Source: an uncultured Muribaculaceae bacterium (GTDB taxonomy: Bacteria > Bacteroidota > Bacteroidia > Bacteroidales > Muribaculaceae). From it: a DNA stretch of 64,000 nt. The notes below the pieces were generated by a model. That model saw only the letters and a program-made list of their open reading frames with translations. It was not told where the DNA came from and ran no database searches. Each line of letters opens with the position of its first letter. Position 1 is the stretch's first letter. The stretch is taken from positions 124,001 through 188,000 of the forward strand of contig CAJOFM010000002.1 of the NCBI GenBank assembly GCA_905233915.1. The letters are read 5' to 3'. Of the stretch, positions 54,026 through 63,284 are shown in pieces. The position numbers were made by a program, and so were the translations under genes.

Positions 54026-55339
54026 ATGAATGTTTCTATAGTTGGAACAGGATATGTGGGTCTGGTAAGCGGCACATGCTTTGCCGACCTCGGTGTCAAC
54101 GTCACCTGCGTGGACCGCGACAGCCAGAAGATCAACCGGCTCGTTTATGGTGCCATTCCCATCTATGAGCCAGGTCTCGATAACATGATTGCGCGCAATG
54201 TCAATGACAAGCGCTTAACTTTCTCCAGTGATTACAAGCAGGGCTTTGTGGATCAGGACTTTGTTTTTTGCGCCATCGACACAACCGCCAGTGAAGACGG
54301 CTCAACCGACTTAACGCCAATCCTTGATATCGCCAAAGATTTTGGCGAAAACATCACCCGCTACAGCGTGTTTGTCATTAAGTCAACCGTGCCTGTGGGA
54401 ACCGCCCAGCATGTCACCAAAATCATTCAGGAGACTCTTGAAGCCCGCAATGCCAACATCAAGTTTGATGTGGCCAGCAACCCGGACTTCCTCACCGAGG
54501 GCAACGGTATCAAAGACTTCATGAAGCCCGACCGCATCGTCATCGGCACCGAGACCACCACCGCTCGCCAAGCGATGGAGCGCTTGTACCGCACCATCCT
54601 GATGCACAACAACCGTAACGTCATCTATACCGACACCCGCACGGCCGAGATGATCAAGTATGCTGCCACGTCGATGCTCGCCACCCGAGTGAGCTTTATG
54701 AACGAGATTGCCAACCTGTGCGAGATTGTGGGTGCCGACATCAACGTCGTGCGCCACGGTGTGGGCACCGACAGCCGCATCGGCCCCAAGTACATCTTCC
54801 CGGGTTGCGGCTATGGCGGCACGTTGTTCCCGCAGGACATCAACGACCTCATCAAGATAGGCAGCGAGCACAACTACGACATGGAAATCCTTAAAGCCGT
54901 GGAGAATGTCAACAACCGCCAGAAACGCATCCTGTTCAAGAAACTCAACAACTACTTCAAGGGCGACTTGACCGGCAAGACCATCGCATTGTGGGGACTC
55001 AGCTTCAAGCCCGAGACCGATGACATGACCTCAGCGCCCTCGATCGACACCATCAACCTGCTGATGGATGCCGGGTGCAACGTGCGCGTCTATGACCCGG
55101 TTGCGATGAATGCCACCAAACGACGCTGGAGCAACGTGTATTGCGGCCTGGACATGTATGACGCCGTCAAGGGCGCCGACGCAGTCCTGCTGCTCACCGA
55201 GTGGCGACAATTCCGTATCCCCGCATGGCAGAAGGTAAAAAGCCTCATGAACACTCCGCTCATCATCGACGGCCGCAACGTCTTCGACGGTGACGAGCTC
55301 GAGGACATGGGCTTCATCTACTACTGCATCGGCCGCTAG
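54026..55339 (+). CDS. UDP-glucose 6-dehydrogenase-like protein with altered catalytic site
   Basis: A 437-residue protein with the UGD/MGD fold. The N-terminal NAD loop GTGYVGLVSG, the STVPVGT and ATNPDFLTEG-like segments (ASNPDFLTEG), and the C-terminal GLSFKPETDD are present. Two active-site residues differ: the usual Asn after the catalytic Lys (KYAAN) is Thr215 (KYAATS), and the nucleophilic Cys of GGSCFPKD is Leu267 in GGTLFPQD. Lys of FPKD is also Gln270. Lys211 and Asp271 remain. Without the Cys the standard two-step oxidation to UDP-glucuronate cannot run, so it may be inactive or do a different reaction. No gene symbol is given for this reason. It is followed by a hairpin terminator. 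Confidence 0.85.
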   Translation: MNVSIVGTGYVGLVSGTCFADLGVNVTCVDRDSQKINRLVYGAIPIYEPGLDNMIARNVNDKRLTFSSDYKQGFVDQDFVFCAIDTTASEDGSTDLTPILDIAKDFGENITRYSVFVIKSTVPVGTAQHVTKIIQETLEARNANIKFDVASNPDFLTEGNGIKDFMKPDRIVIGTETTTARQAMERLYRTILMHNNRNVIYTDTRTAEMIKYAATSMLATRVSFMNEIANLCEIVGADINVVRHGVGTDSRIGPKYIFPGCGYGGTLFPQDINDLIKIGSEHNYDMEILKAVENVNNRQKRILFKKLNNYFKGDLTGKTIALWGLSFKPETDDMTSAPSIDTINLLMDAGCNVRVYDPVAMNATKRRWSNVYCGLDMYDAVKGADAVLLLTEWRQFRIPAWQKVKSLMNTPLIIDGRNVFDGDELEDMGFIYYCIGR

Positions 55340-55362
55340 AAAGTATTAAACTCAACCACACT

Positions 55363-55392
55363 CAGCCGCGCTCTAGAAAGGGTGCGGCTTTC
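55363..55392 (+). terminator. Hairpin after the UGD-like gene
   Basis: AGCCGC pairs with GCGGCT around a short loop; a TTC-rich tract follows. It is modest as a terminator. Confidence 0.55.
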
Positions 55393-55656
55393 ATTTCCCT
55401 CTAAGCACTCCCCTCTCTCAACATAGCGCGAAGTCACCACAGTGCGTCTTGTCCGCAGCTACGACCTCAGCCGTAACCCTGACGACACCCAGTACAGTTT
55501 CACAATAGGCTCCGACAATCTCCCACCCTCATCTGCCCAGTTCCCCGTGCCGCGACAATGTCGCGGCCTCATGAAGCAAAGGGGCCACCATCGTCAGTGT
55601 CCCTCTATGCAGCGGATTTGCCACGGCCCTTTCCTTTAAATCGAGATAAAGGTTGG
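55393..55656. other. Intergenic region with palindrome and possible gene remnant
   Basis: No intact gene. The hairpin GCCGCGAC-aat-GTCGCGGC at 55549-55567 repeats the one before ribH. The frame from 55439 reads VRLVRSYDLS, which resembles the conserved end (GFRLVRS) of sulfatase-modifying-factor-type domains, so a decayed remnant is possible. The evidence is short and weak. Confidence 0.35.
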
Positions 55657-57654
55657 TTAGTATTGGTAAGTGGTGTCGATGACTTGGAACTCGGTGCGGC
55701 GGTTGATCTGGTCGGCCGCCTCTTGGTCTTCTTTACTCAAGGTCTTGATGAACTCCTCGGTGAGTGCCACGCCTTCCTCAAACTGGGGGTACTGGCTGTG
55801 GATGCGCTTGGTCACAGTCTTGGGGCGAGACTCGCCATAGCCAGTGGGTTTGAGACGTTCACGTGGAATGCCGTTAGCGACGAGGTAATCGACAACACTC
55901 TGGGCTCGACGCTGAGAGAGGCCTTGATTGTACTTCTCAGTACCCACGCGGTCGGTGTGAGAAGCCATCTCGATAACGATGTTGGGATGATCGTTCAGGA
56001 GCATCACCATGCTGTCGAGTGCCAACTTGGACTCGTCACGCAGCACAGCCTTGTCAAAGTCATAGAAGATATTCTCAATGATTTGAGCCTTGAACATCGC
56101 GGCTAGGATAAAGTCCACATTGTATTCGGCATCTTCCTCGGCGTCATCACTCTCAAATTCCTGACGTGCGTTGAAGTAGCCCTCGGCTCCCGCCATCATG
56201 GCATACTTGACACCACGCTGCAGGTCAAAACGGAACGAGCCGTCGGGCTTGGAAGCGGTCTTCTGGTTGCTACCGTCATCACCCACGATGCGGATGACCG
56301 CATTGGGAACGGGTTCGTCATCCTTATCGACTACGTATCCCGAAATCCAAATCTGCAGCTCGGGTTTGATGAAATCAAAGATATGGTCATATCCACGGGC
56401 ATCGCCTCGGTTACTCGAGAACATTCCGCTCTCGCCTGTGCCAAAAGTGATGCCAAAGTCGTCGGCCGATGAGTTCATGGGAACGCCCATATTCTCAATG
56501 ACATAACGATCCAGTGAGAACTTGTCGCCCTCTTCGCGGGGTTGCAGCTTGGCCACAAACAGGTCCAAGCCACCCATGCCGGGATGACCGTCGCTGGAGA
56601 AGTACAAGAGGCTGTCGGTGCGCACGTTGGGGAAGCGCTCGTTACCCTTGGTGTTGATTTGCGGACCCAGGTTTTCGAGAGTTCCGTGCTTATCCTTGAG
56701 GTTGATGCGCCAGATGTCGGTGCCACCCTGGCCTCCGGGCATGTCACTGGAGAAGTAAAGCCACTGTCCGTCGGGACTGACCGCGGGGTCAGTGTAGTTA
56801 CTCAGGGTATCGGCGGTGATTTCAAACTTCTGCGGGGCACTCCATTTGGCCTCGCTACGGTTACTGGTATAAATCTCAACGGTTGTGGGCCAGTCCTGAC
56901 GCACGGCACGGGCCAAGTACATCATCGAGCCGTCGGGCGAGAATGCCGCAGCGCCCTCGTCATGCTCGGTGTTCAGGCCACCATCAACCACTTCAGGTCG
57001 TGACCACACGCCTTTCTCATCCTTCTTGGTGAAATAGATATCGCCCTTTTTGGTGCCAGTAATTTCACTGCGCAACTCGCCGGTGGATTTCTCGTTGGTC
57101 GAGGTGAAATAGATGTACTCCATGTTCTTGTCCAAGTACATCGGGCAATAGTCGGCACGACGCGAATTCAGCAACTTGTTGGACTTGACAGTATAGCGCG
57201 AACCCTCCTCTTTCCACTGGGGCGCCAGTTCACAGCCACGCTTGCCCACCTGGGCTTCCCAGTCGTTGGGAAACATCGCCAGGTACTCATCATAGGTCTT
57301 GATGGCTGCAGCATACTGTCCCTCGCGCTGCTGGGCCTGAGCCAGGCGCAACAAGGTCGTCGAGTCTCCATACTCATAGCGGATGGCATTCTGGAAGGCG
57401 GCTACCGCGCGATTGCCCTGGTTGAGCTTCAAGTGGCACATACCCAGCTGGAAGGCCAACTCACCGCGCAGCCAGGCATCTTCCTTGCGGTTATAGCGGT
57501 TATATAGTTTGCGGTAGATGGTCGCCGCGTCAAAGTATTCGCCGCGGTCGTAGGCTTCGTCGGCATCCTTGAGTTTAGGGCCCTTGCACGACGACAACGA
57601 CAGCACTACCGAAGCCATCATCAGTCCCACTATGATATATAATATCTGTTTCAT
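55657..57654 (-). CDS. OmpA-family protein, PorE-like type IX secretion component
   Basis: A 665-residue lipoprotein (SSC lipobox at about residue 22). Domain order: TPR-like repeats (about 30-150), a PD40/WD40 beta-propeller (about 165-430, with FSPDGSMMYLA and VSPDGQWLYFSSD), a carboxypeptidase-regulatory-like domain (about 445-520), and an OmpA-C peptidoglycan-binding domain (YDFDKAVLRDESKLALD, then the peptidoglycan-site ASHTDRVGTEKYNQGLSQRRA). This order and length match PorE of the type IX secretion system. The T9SS machinery itself is not in this window; LRR cargo candidates are. Confidence 0.85.
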   Translation of the reverse strand: MKQILYIIVGLMMASVVLSLSSCKGPKLKDADEAYDRGEYFDAATIYRKLYNRYNRKEDAWLRGELAFQLGMCHLKLNQGNRAVAAFQNAIRYEYGDSTTLLRLAQAQQREGQYAAAIKTYDEYLAMFPNDWEAQVGKRGCELAPQWKEEGSRYTVKSNKLLNSRRADYCPMYLDKNMEYIYFTSTNEKSTGELRSEITGTKKGDIYFTKKDEKGVWSRPEVVDGGLNTEHDEGAAAFSPDGSMMYLARAVRQDWPTTVEIYTSNRSEAKWSAPQKFEITADTLSNYTDPAVSPDGQWLYFSSDMPGGQGGTDIWRINLKDKHGTLENLGPQINTKGNERFPNVRTDSLLYFSSDGHPGMGGLDLFVAKLQPREEGDKFSLDRYVIENMGVPMNSSADDFGITFGTGESGMFSSNRGDARGYDHIFDFIKPELQIWISGYVVDKDDEPVPNAVIRIVGDDGSNQKTASKPDGSFRFDLQRGVKYAMMAGAEGYFNARQEFESDDAEEDAEYNVDFILAAMFKAQIIENIFYDFDKAVLRDESKLALDSMVMLLNDHPNIVIEMASHTDRVGTEKYNQGLSQRRAQSVVDYLVANGIPRERLKPTGYGESRPKTVTKRIHSQYPQFEEGVALTEEFIKTLSKEDQEAADQINRRTEFQVIDTTYQY

Positions 57655-57741
57655 GAAATCACGTTGCTATAGCTTTAACATTTAAAACGTCAAAGCGGCT
57701 CCTTTTATTGTTTTATCGTCCTAAAACCTATCGCCTAACCG

Positions 57742-58578
57742 CTATAAGCTATAACTGCGTGTAATGGTCATCTGGTGCTTGCCGTCAAGGGCTATGCTCA
57801 CACGGGTGTAGCGGCCGTGCGTGTCGATTTCGTAGTCAAAGGTGCGCTCGTGCACCACATCGGTGCCCTTGAGCTCCTTGATGGCGATGAGGAATTTCTT
57901 GCCTGTGGCGGTATCAAAATCATAGTGATAGCGGAAGACCTTGCCGCCCGTCTCCTCGCGCACGACATAGCCGCCCTGGTAAAGCAGCACACGCTTGTCG
58001 CCGCTGCTGGGTGTGATGACGAGTTTAGTGAGCTGGCCTTGCTCGTTATAGGTATAGTCCTGGCGGCTGCCGTTGCTGCCCTTGATGGACTCTCGGCGGC
58101 CATGCTCGCCAAAGATGGGCGAATAATTGATCGTGCGGTTCTTGCTCTTGCTCTGCTTGAGGGTGAACCCCAGCACGTCATCGTAGCTATAGGTGTAGTC
58201 AACCACGGTCTTTCCCTTACGGCCCTGGATGGTGGATTGCGTCAACAGACCCTGATTGTTGAAGATGAACACGTTGTCACGATGATCGCCATTGGCCATG
58301 ACCACATGCTCATCCACGCGACCCGTGCAGCCGTTGAAACCCAGGTCCAGATGCTCGATGCGATAGCTGTGGGTGGGATTGTTCAACAGGTTGACATAGA
58401 AGAGCCTGACGCTCGGCTCCACATTGCGTGTCGTGTCGATGTAGGTGGCCAGCTGCTCAAGACTCACCTTCTCGTTGCACAAGGTCTTGTGGATGGAAGG
58501 CAAACCAAGTTCTTGGGCGCATGCCGTCCCTATCGTCATGGCGGCCACAAAGGCCATCAATAATAAACTCTTTCTCAT
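57742..58578 (-). CDS. Secreted hypothetical protein with YD-like repeats
   Basis: A 278-residue protein with a signal peptide (KSLLLMAFVAAMTIGTACAQ) and a mature part of tyrosine- and Gly-rich beta hairpins (VVDYTYSYDDVLGFT, RQDYTYNEQGQLTKLVI) that recall RHS/YD-type units. The function is unknown. ATG 58578 is preferred because the longer frame runs through the -7 box TACCTTTG (58613-58606, minus). It stands before the porE-like gene on the same strand with an 87-nt gap, so co-transcription is possible. Confidence 0.75.
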   Translation of the reverse strand: MRKSLLLMAFVAAMTIGTACAQELGLPSIHKTLCNEKVSLEQLATYIDTTRNVEPSVRLFYVNLLNNPTHSYRIEHLDLGFNGCTGRVDEHVVMANGDHRDNVFIFNNQGLLTQSTIQGRKGKTVVDYTYSYDDVLGFTLKQSKSKNRTINYSPIFGEHGRRESIKGSNGSRQDYTYNEQGQLTKLVITPSSGDKRVLLYQGGYVVREETGGKVFRYHYDFDTATGKKFLIAIKELKGTDVVHERTFDYEIDTHGRYTRVSIALDGKHQMTITRSYSL

Positions 58579-58605
58579 ATCATTATCGTAGATTAATTCC
58601 TTTGG

Positions 58606-58613
58606 CAAAGGTA
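58606..58613 (-). promoter_or_regulatory. -7 box of the secreted hypothetical
   Basis: TACCTTTG on the minus strand, 27 nt before ATG 58578. Confidence 0.55.
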
Positions 58614-58746
58614 AATAAAAACTTCAATCTCACAAAAAATTCCCACATTTAGCGGCTTTTATGCCAATAGGTTGACGTTTTTTGCCTATCTTCGCAGTTT
58701 GATAACCTGATTAACCATTCAAAATTCAAATATTATCAATTATTTT

Positions 58747-60714
58747 ATGAAAGACGAAGAAATCATTGTTAATGATCAGCAAGACGAGATCGCGTTGCCC
58801 GAGAACGCCACGCGCGAGCTGCAGCCTGGGGAGAAGTATGTCCCCATCCTGAAGCCCGACAAGACGTATCCCGAGATCACGCCCTACTCGGTTTCGCTGG
58901 GTCTGATTATGGCGGTCATCTTCAGTGCCGCAGCAGCCTATCTGGGCCTTAAGGTGGGCCAGGTGTTTGAGGCTGCTATCCCTATCGCCATCATCGCTGC
59001 CGGCATCGGTGCGGTGACCAAGCGCAAGAACTCACTGGGCGAGAATGTCATTATCCAGTCGATTGGTGCCGCTTCGGGCATCATCGTGGCCGGTGCCATC
59101 TTCACGCTGCCTGCACTGTACATCCTGCAGGCCGAGTATCCCGAAATCACAGTGAACTTCCTGGAAGTCTTCCTCAGTTCACTGCTGGGTGGCTGCTTGG
59201 GTATTTTGTTCTTTATCCCGTTCCGCAAGTATTTTGTGAGCGACATGCACGGCAAGTTCCCGTTCCCAGAGGCTACTGCAACGACCCAGGTGCTCGTCAG
59301 TGGTCAAAAGGGTGGCGACCAGGCCCGTCCGCTGCTCATCGCCGGTCTTGTGGGTGGTCTGTATGACTTCCTGCTCTCGACCTTTGGCTGGTGGAAAGAA
59401 GTGCTCACCACTGCTGCCATTCCCGCAATGCAAAACTTCACCGACAACGTGAAGATGATCTTCAAGATCAACACGGGTGCCGCAGTGCTCGGTCTGGGTT
59501 ATATCATCGGACTTCCCTATGCCTTCATCATCTTTGCCGGTAGTGCCTTCATCTGGTGGATTATCGTTCCTCTCATGGGCATGAATCCCGATTTTGCCCA
59601 GATGGCTCCCGATGAAATCTTTGCAGGCGGAGCCCGTTACATCGGTATCGGCGGTATCGCCATGAGCGGTATCATCGGCATCGTCAAGTCATGGGGCGTC
59701 ATCAAGAACGCCGCCGGACTGGCAGGTCAAGCCTTTAAGGGCCAGGCCCAGAACGTGGAGGTGGAGCGTCATCAGCGCGACATCTCGATGAAGGTGCTTG
59801 TGTTTGCCCTGTTGGCAGCCTTGTTGGTGACCTTCGTGTTCTTCTATATCGGCGTCATCCACAACCTGGTGCAGACCATAGTGGCCTTCCTCGTTGTGCT
59901 GGTTATCGCCTTCCTGTTCACCACCGTCGCCGCTAACGCTATCGCCATCGTGGGCAGCAACCCCGTTTCGGGTATGACCCTGATGACCCTGATTGTTGCC
60001 AGCGTCATCTTTGTCGCTATCGGCCTTGAGGGCTCTAAGGGTATCGTTGCCGCCATGGTCATCGGTGGTGTTGTCTGCACCGCCCTGTCGATGGCTGGTG
60101 GCATGGTCACCGATATGAAGATCGGTTACTGGATCGGCACCACCCCTGCCAAGCAGCAGACTTGGAAGTTTGTCGGCACCCTCGTGTCGGCAGCTACCGT
60201 GGGCGGTGTGATGATGATTTTGAACAAGGCCTACGGTTTCACTGGTCCCAATGCTATGGTAGCTCCTCAAGCCAATGCCATGGCCGCCGTCATCAAGCCC
60301 TTGATGATGGGTGGTGAGACCCCCTGGTTACTCTACGGCGTGGGTGCTATTCTCGCCCTGCTGCTCAACTGGCTCAAGGTGCCTGCCCTGCCCTTCTCGC
60401 TGGGTATGTTCATACCCTTGCAGTTGAATGCCCCGTTGCTGGTCGGCGCCATCATCAGCTGGTTCGTCGGCAGCCGCAGCAAGAATCCCGAGGTTAACGC
60501 TGCCCGCAAGGAGCGTGGCACGCTGCTGGCCAGCGGTTTCATTGCCGGTGGTGCCCTCATGGGCGTTGTCAGCGCCGCTATGATCTTCTTCGGCTTCAAG
60601 TACACCAGTCCCCTGGGTGACACTGCCAGCAACATCCTGGCCATTGTCATGTACATCGCCTTGATCCTCTTCCTTGCCGTTTCTTGCCTGCGCGCCAAGA
60701 AGGATAGCAAGTAA
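58747..60714 (+). CDS. Oligopeptide transporter, OPT family
   Basis: A 655-residue polytopic membrane protein with about 14-16 hydrophobic spans. The start (EITPYSVSLGLIMAVIFSAAAAYLGLKVGQVFEAAIPIAI) and the central NPVSGMTLMTLIVAS are typical of bacterial OPT transporters, which import small peptides or metal-chelate complexes. The N-terminal region is acidic and cytoplasmic. A TATCTTCG sequence at 58686-58693 is a possible imperfect -7 box. A strong terminator follows. Confidence 0.9.
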   Translation: MKDEEIIVNDQQDEIALPENATRELQPGEKYVPILKPDKTYPEITPYSVSLGLIMAVIFSAAAAYLGLKVGQVFEAAIPIAIIAAGIGAVTKRKNSLGENVIIQSIGAASGIIVAGAIFTLPALYILQAEYPEITVNFLEVFLSSLLGGCLGILFFIPFRKYFVSDMHGKFPFPEATATTQVLVSGQKGGDQARPLLIAGLVGGLYDFLLSTFGWWKEVLTTAAIPAMQNFTDNVKMIFKINTGAAVLGLGYIIGLPYAFIIFAGSAFIWWIIVPLMGMNPDFAQMAPDEIFAGGARYIGIGGIAMSGIIGIVKSWGVIKNAAGLAGQAFKGQAQNVEVERHQRDISMKVLVFALLAALLVTFVFFYIGVIHNLVQTIVAFLVVLVIAFLFTTVAANAIAIVGSNPVSGMTLMTLIVASVIFVAIGLEGSKGIVAAMVIGGVVCTALSMAGGMVTDMKIGYWIGTTPAKQQTWKFVGTLVSAATVGGVMMILNKAYGFTGPNAMVAPQANAMAAVIKPLMMGGETPWLLYGVGAILALLLNWLKVPALPFSLGMFIPLQLNAPLLVGAIISWFVGSRSKNPEVNAARKERGTLLASGFIAGGALMGVVSAAMIFFGFKYTSPLGDTASNILAIVMYIALILFLAVSCLRAKKDSK

Positions 60715-60741
60715 GCCTAAACCATTAGGTAAGATATTTTG

Positions 60742-60776
60742 CAGAGACGCAACCCAGTGTTGCGTCTCTGTTTTTT
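60742..60776 (+). terminator. Terminator after the OPT gene
   Basis: A 12-bp perfect stem (60742-60753, 60759-60770) with a 5-nt loop and six T. Confidence 0.92.
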
Positions 60777-60843
60777 CACTCATTATCAATGGATTGGTCT
60801 AATTCCATATTTGGAATAATTATTAAGAATTTCAGTCCCAATC

Positions 60844-60874
60844 TTGGTAATTTGCCAGAAAACCACTACTTTTG
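60844..60874 (+). promoter_or_regulatory. Promoter of the third BspA gene
   Basis: TTG at 60844-60846 and TACTTTTG at 60867-60874 with a 20-nt spacer. The ATG at 60950 is 75 nt downstream. Confidence 0.7.
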
Positions 60875-60949
60875 CTCCCGTTTTTCAGGGTATTCCATAG
60901 CATTTTGCTATCAACATAACAACATAATGGGTAAATCATACAAAATATT

Positions 60950-63226
60950 ATGAAAACCGTCATCAAAACCGCGCTTTTAGCTTTGACAATCTGTTTGCCG
61001 TTCCTTGCTTCGGCCCACGACATTGAAGTGGACGGCATCTATTACAACCTTAACAATAATGTGGCCACTGTCACTTATCAAGGTTCCAGCTCCAGTTCAT
61101 TCAATGAGTATTCAGGTGAAGTGGTGATTCCCGAAACAATCAGTTATGATGGCACCACCTATTCAGTGACAACCATAGGGCAAGAGGCATTTGAATACAG
61201 CAACTTGGCGAGCGTCGAGATTCCCAACTCAGTGATCACTATCGCCGATAGAGCCTTCCTTTACTGCGAGAGCCTGACAAGTGTGAACATGGGCAATTCG
61301 GTCAACACCATTGGCACATGGGCATTCAACAGCTGCAGGAATCTGACCAGTTTGAACATTCCCAACTCAGTCACTTCAATTGGAGAATCGGCTTTCAGAA
61401 ACTGCAGTGGATTAACCAGTGTGACGATGGGTAACAGGGTCCAAACCATCGGCAATGACGCATTCAATGGCTGCACAGGCCTGAACAAGGTCACTATCAC
61501 CAACATTGCAGCCTGGTGCAGCATCAACTTTGGCACCGACAAATCCAATCCACTGTATTATGCCCATCGCCTCTACTTGAATGGCACTGAGGCTCAGAAT
61601 GTGACCATTCCCAGCACCATCACCAGCATCGGCAACTATGCGTTTGACGAGTGTACGAGCCTCAAGAGCGTGACCATTCCCAACTCCATCACCTCAATTG
61701 GCAACAGTGCATTCCACAACTGCTCCAACCTGACGGGCGTGACCATTCCCAGCTCGACCACTTCCATTGGCAGCAGCGCATTCTCAGGCTGCAGTTCCTT
61801 GACAAACATGGTGATTCCCAACTCGGTCACTACCCTGGGCAAGTATGCTTTCGCCGATTGCATCAATTTGTCAAGCATTGACTTGGGCAACTCGGTCACT
61901 GCCATTGAAGAGGGCACCTTCTGCCGCTGCAGCGCACTCACGAGTTTCATCCTCCCCAACTCCGTCACATCTCTCGGCAGCAATGCTTTTGCTTCATGTA
62001 CCAGCATGACAGATTTCACCTTTGGCAATGCTGTCACTAAAATTGATTATGCAGCATTTCACAACTGCAATCAACTCAAGAGCGTTAACATCCCCAACGG
62101 TGTCACTACCATCAGTAGCAGTGCATTCCAGTACTGCTCAAGCTTGGCAAGTGTGGAGATACCAGGCACTGTCACCACTATCGGCAGCAACGCTTTCTCG
62201 GGCTGCAAAGCACTGACAAGCGTCAAGGTCCCCGAGTCGGTCACCAGCATCGGCAACTCGGCATTTGATAACTGTTCCGGACTGACAAGCGTGGAAATGC
62301 CCAACTCAATCACTGCCATCAGCTACGGCCTGTTCCGTAATTGCAGCAGTCTGGAGAGTTTGAACATTCCCGAATCGGTCACTTCGATTGGCGGTGTAGC
62401 ATTCTATGCTTGCGAGAATTTGAAAAATGTGGCTATTCCCAACTCGGTTACCGAAATCGGCTATAGCGCATTCCAGGACTGCAGTGCCCTGGCAAGTGTG
62501 GTCATTCCCAACTCAGTCACCGCCATCGGTACCAATGCATTCGAGAATTGCAGTAGCATGACGAGCGTGATCCTGAGCAACGCCATCACCACGATCGATG
62601 AGAAGACTTTTGCAGGCTGCAGCAGTCTAGAGAGCGTGACCATCCCCAATGGAGTGACCACTATTGGCTATGACGCCTTTTTGAACTGCTATGGTCTGGC
62701 AAGCGTTACGATTCCCACGTCAGTCACTTCACTGGCCTATTATGCGTTTGAGAACTGCTATCATATCTCCACAGTATCACTGAGTGGCGAAGGACAATGG
62801 CAGGGAGGAACCATCCTGATTCAGAGGGCGGTCAACTTGTACATTAACGGCCAGATCACTGGCGTCAAGGGCATGTACGTCAAGCCGTCTCACGTCTATT
62901 GCTCGGCAACGACACCTCCTGAATGTGACAACAATTCATTCAGTGATTATTCAGGAACGCTCCACGTACCCGCCTCGTCGCTGGATGCCTACAAAACCGC
63001 CAATTATTGGAAGAACTTCTCAAATATCATTGGCGATGCGACACAACTTGGCGACGTGACTATGGACGGGATGATTAACGTGAACGATGTGACAACCCTG
63101 ATTAGCATGATTCTGAATAGCGAAACAAGCTCCACCATCAATAGCTATGCCGACATGAACGGTGACGGAACATTGAACGTTACTGACGTGACCTTGCTCA
63201 TCAACTTTATCTTAAACAGGCCATAG
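60950..63226 (+). CDS. BspA-type LRR surface protein with C-terminal dockerin-type repeats
   Basis: A 758-residue secreted protein: signal peptide (MKTVIKTALLALTICLPFLASA), the opening module DIEVDGIYYNLNNNVATVTYQG, then a long array of about 24 LRR_5 units in which NCSSLTSVTIPNSVTTIGSNAF-like sentences repeat every 23 residues. The last 58 residues are two dockerin-type calcium repeats (GDVTMDGMINVNDVTTLI from residue 701, and ADMNGDGTLNVTDVTLLI), with no other domain after them. BspA proteins of related oral and gut bacteria bind host or bacterial surfaces. The ligand here is unknown. A terminator and tRNA-Ser follow. Confidence 0.9.
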   Translation: MKTVIKTALLALTICLPFLASAHDIEVDGIYYNLNNNVATVTYQGSSSSSFNEYSGEVVIPETISYDGTTYSVTTIGQEAFEYSNLASVEIPNSVITIADRAFLYCESLTSVNMGNSVNTIGTWAFNSCRNLTSLNIPNSVTSIGESAFRNCSGLTSVTMGNRVQTIGNDAFNGCTGLNKVTITNIAAWCSINFGTDKSNPLYYAHRLYLNGTEAQNVTIPSTITSIGNYAFDECTSLKSVTIPNSITSIGNSAFHNCSNLTGVTIPSSTTSIGSSAFSGCSSLTNMVIPNSVTTLGKYAFADCINLSSIDLGNSVTAIEEGTFCRCSALTSFILPNSVTSLGSNAFASCTSMTDFTFGNAVTKIDYAAFHNCNQLKSVNIPNGVTTISSSAFQYCSSLASVEIPGTVTTIGSNAFSGCKALTSVKVPESVTSIGNSAFDNCSGLTSVEMPNSITAISYGLFRNCSSLESLNIPESVTSIGGVAFYACENLKNVAIPNSVTEIGYSAFQDCSALASVVIPNSVTAIGTNAFENCSSMTSVILSNAITTIDEKTFAGCSSLESVTIPNGVTTIGYDAFLNCYGLASVTIPTSVTSLAYYAFENCYHISTVSLSGEGQWQGGTILIQRAVNLYINGQITGVKGMYVKPSHVYCSATTPPECDNNSFSDYSGTLHVPASSLDAYKTANYWKNFSNIIGDATQLGDVTMDGMINVNDVTTLISMILNSETSSTINSYADMNGDGTLNVTDVTLLINFILNRP

Positions 63227-63245
63227 TCATCAAGATTGGATAAAC

Positions 63246-63282
63246 AAAAAAAGCAGAAGCCATACTGGTTTCTGCTTTTTTT
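63246..63282. terminator. Bidirectional terminator between BspA gene and tRNA-Ser
   Basis: A-rich arm 63246-63261 pairs with the T-rich arm 63267-63282 (GCAGAA stem), so it can work in both directions. Confidence 0.8.
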
Positions 63283-63284
63283 TG

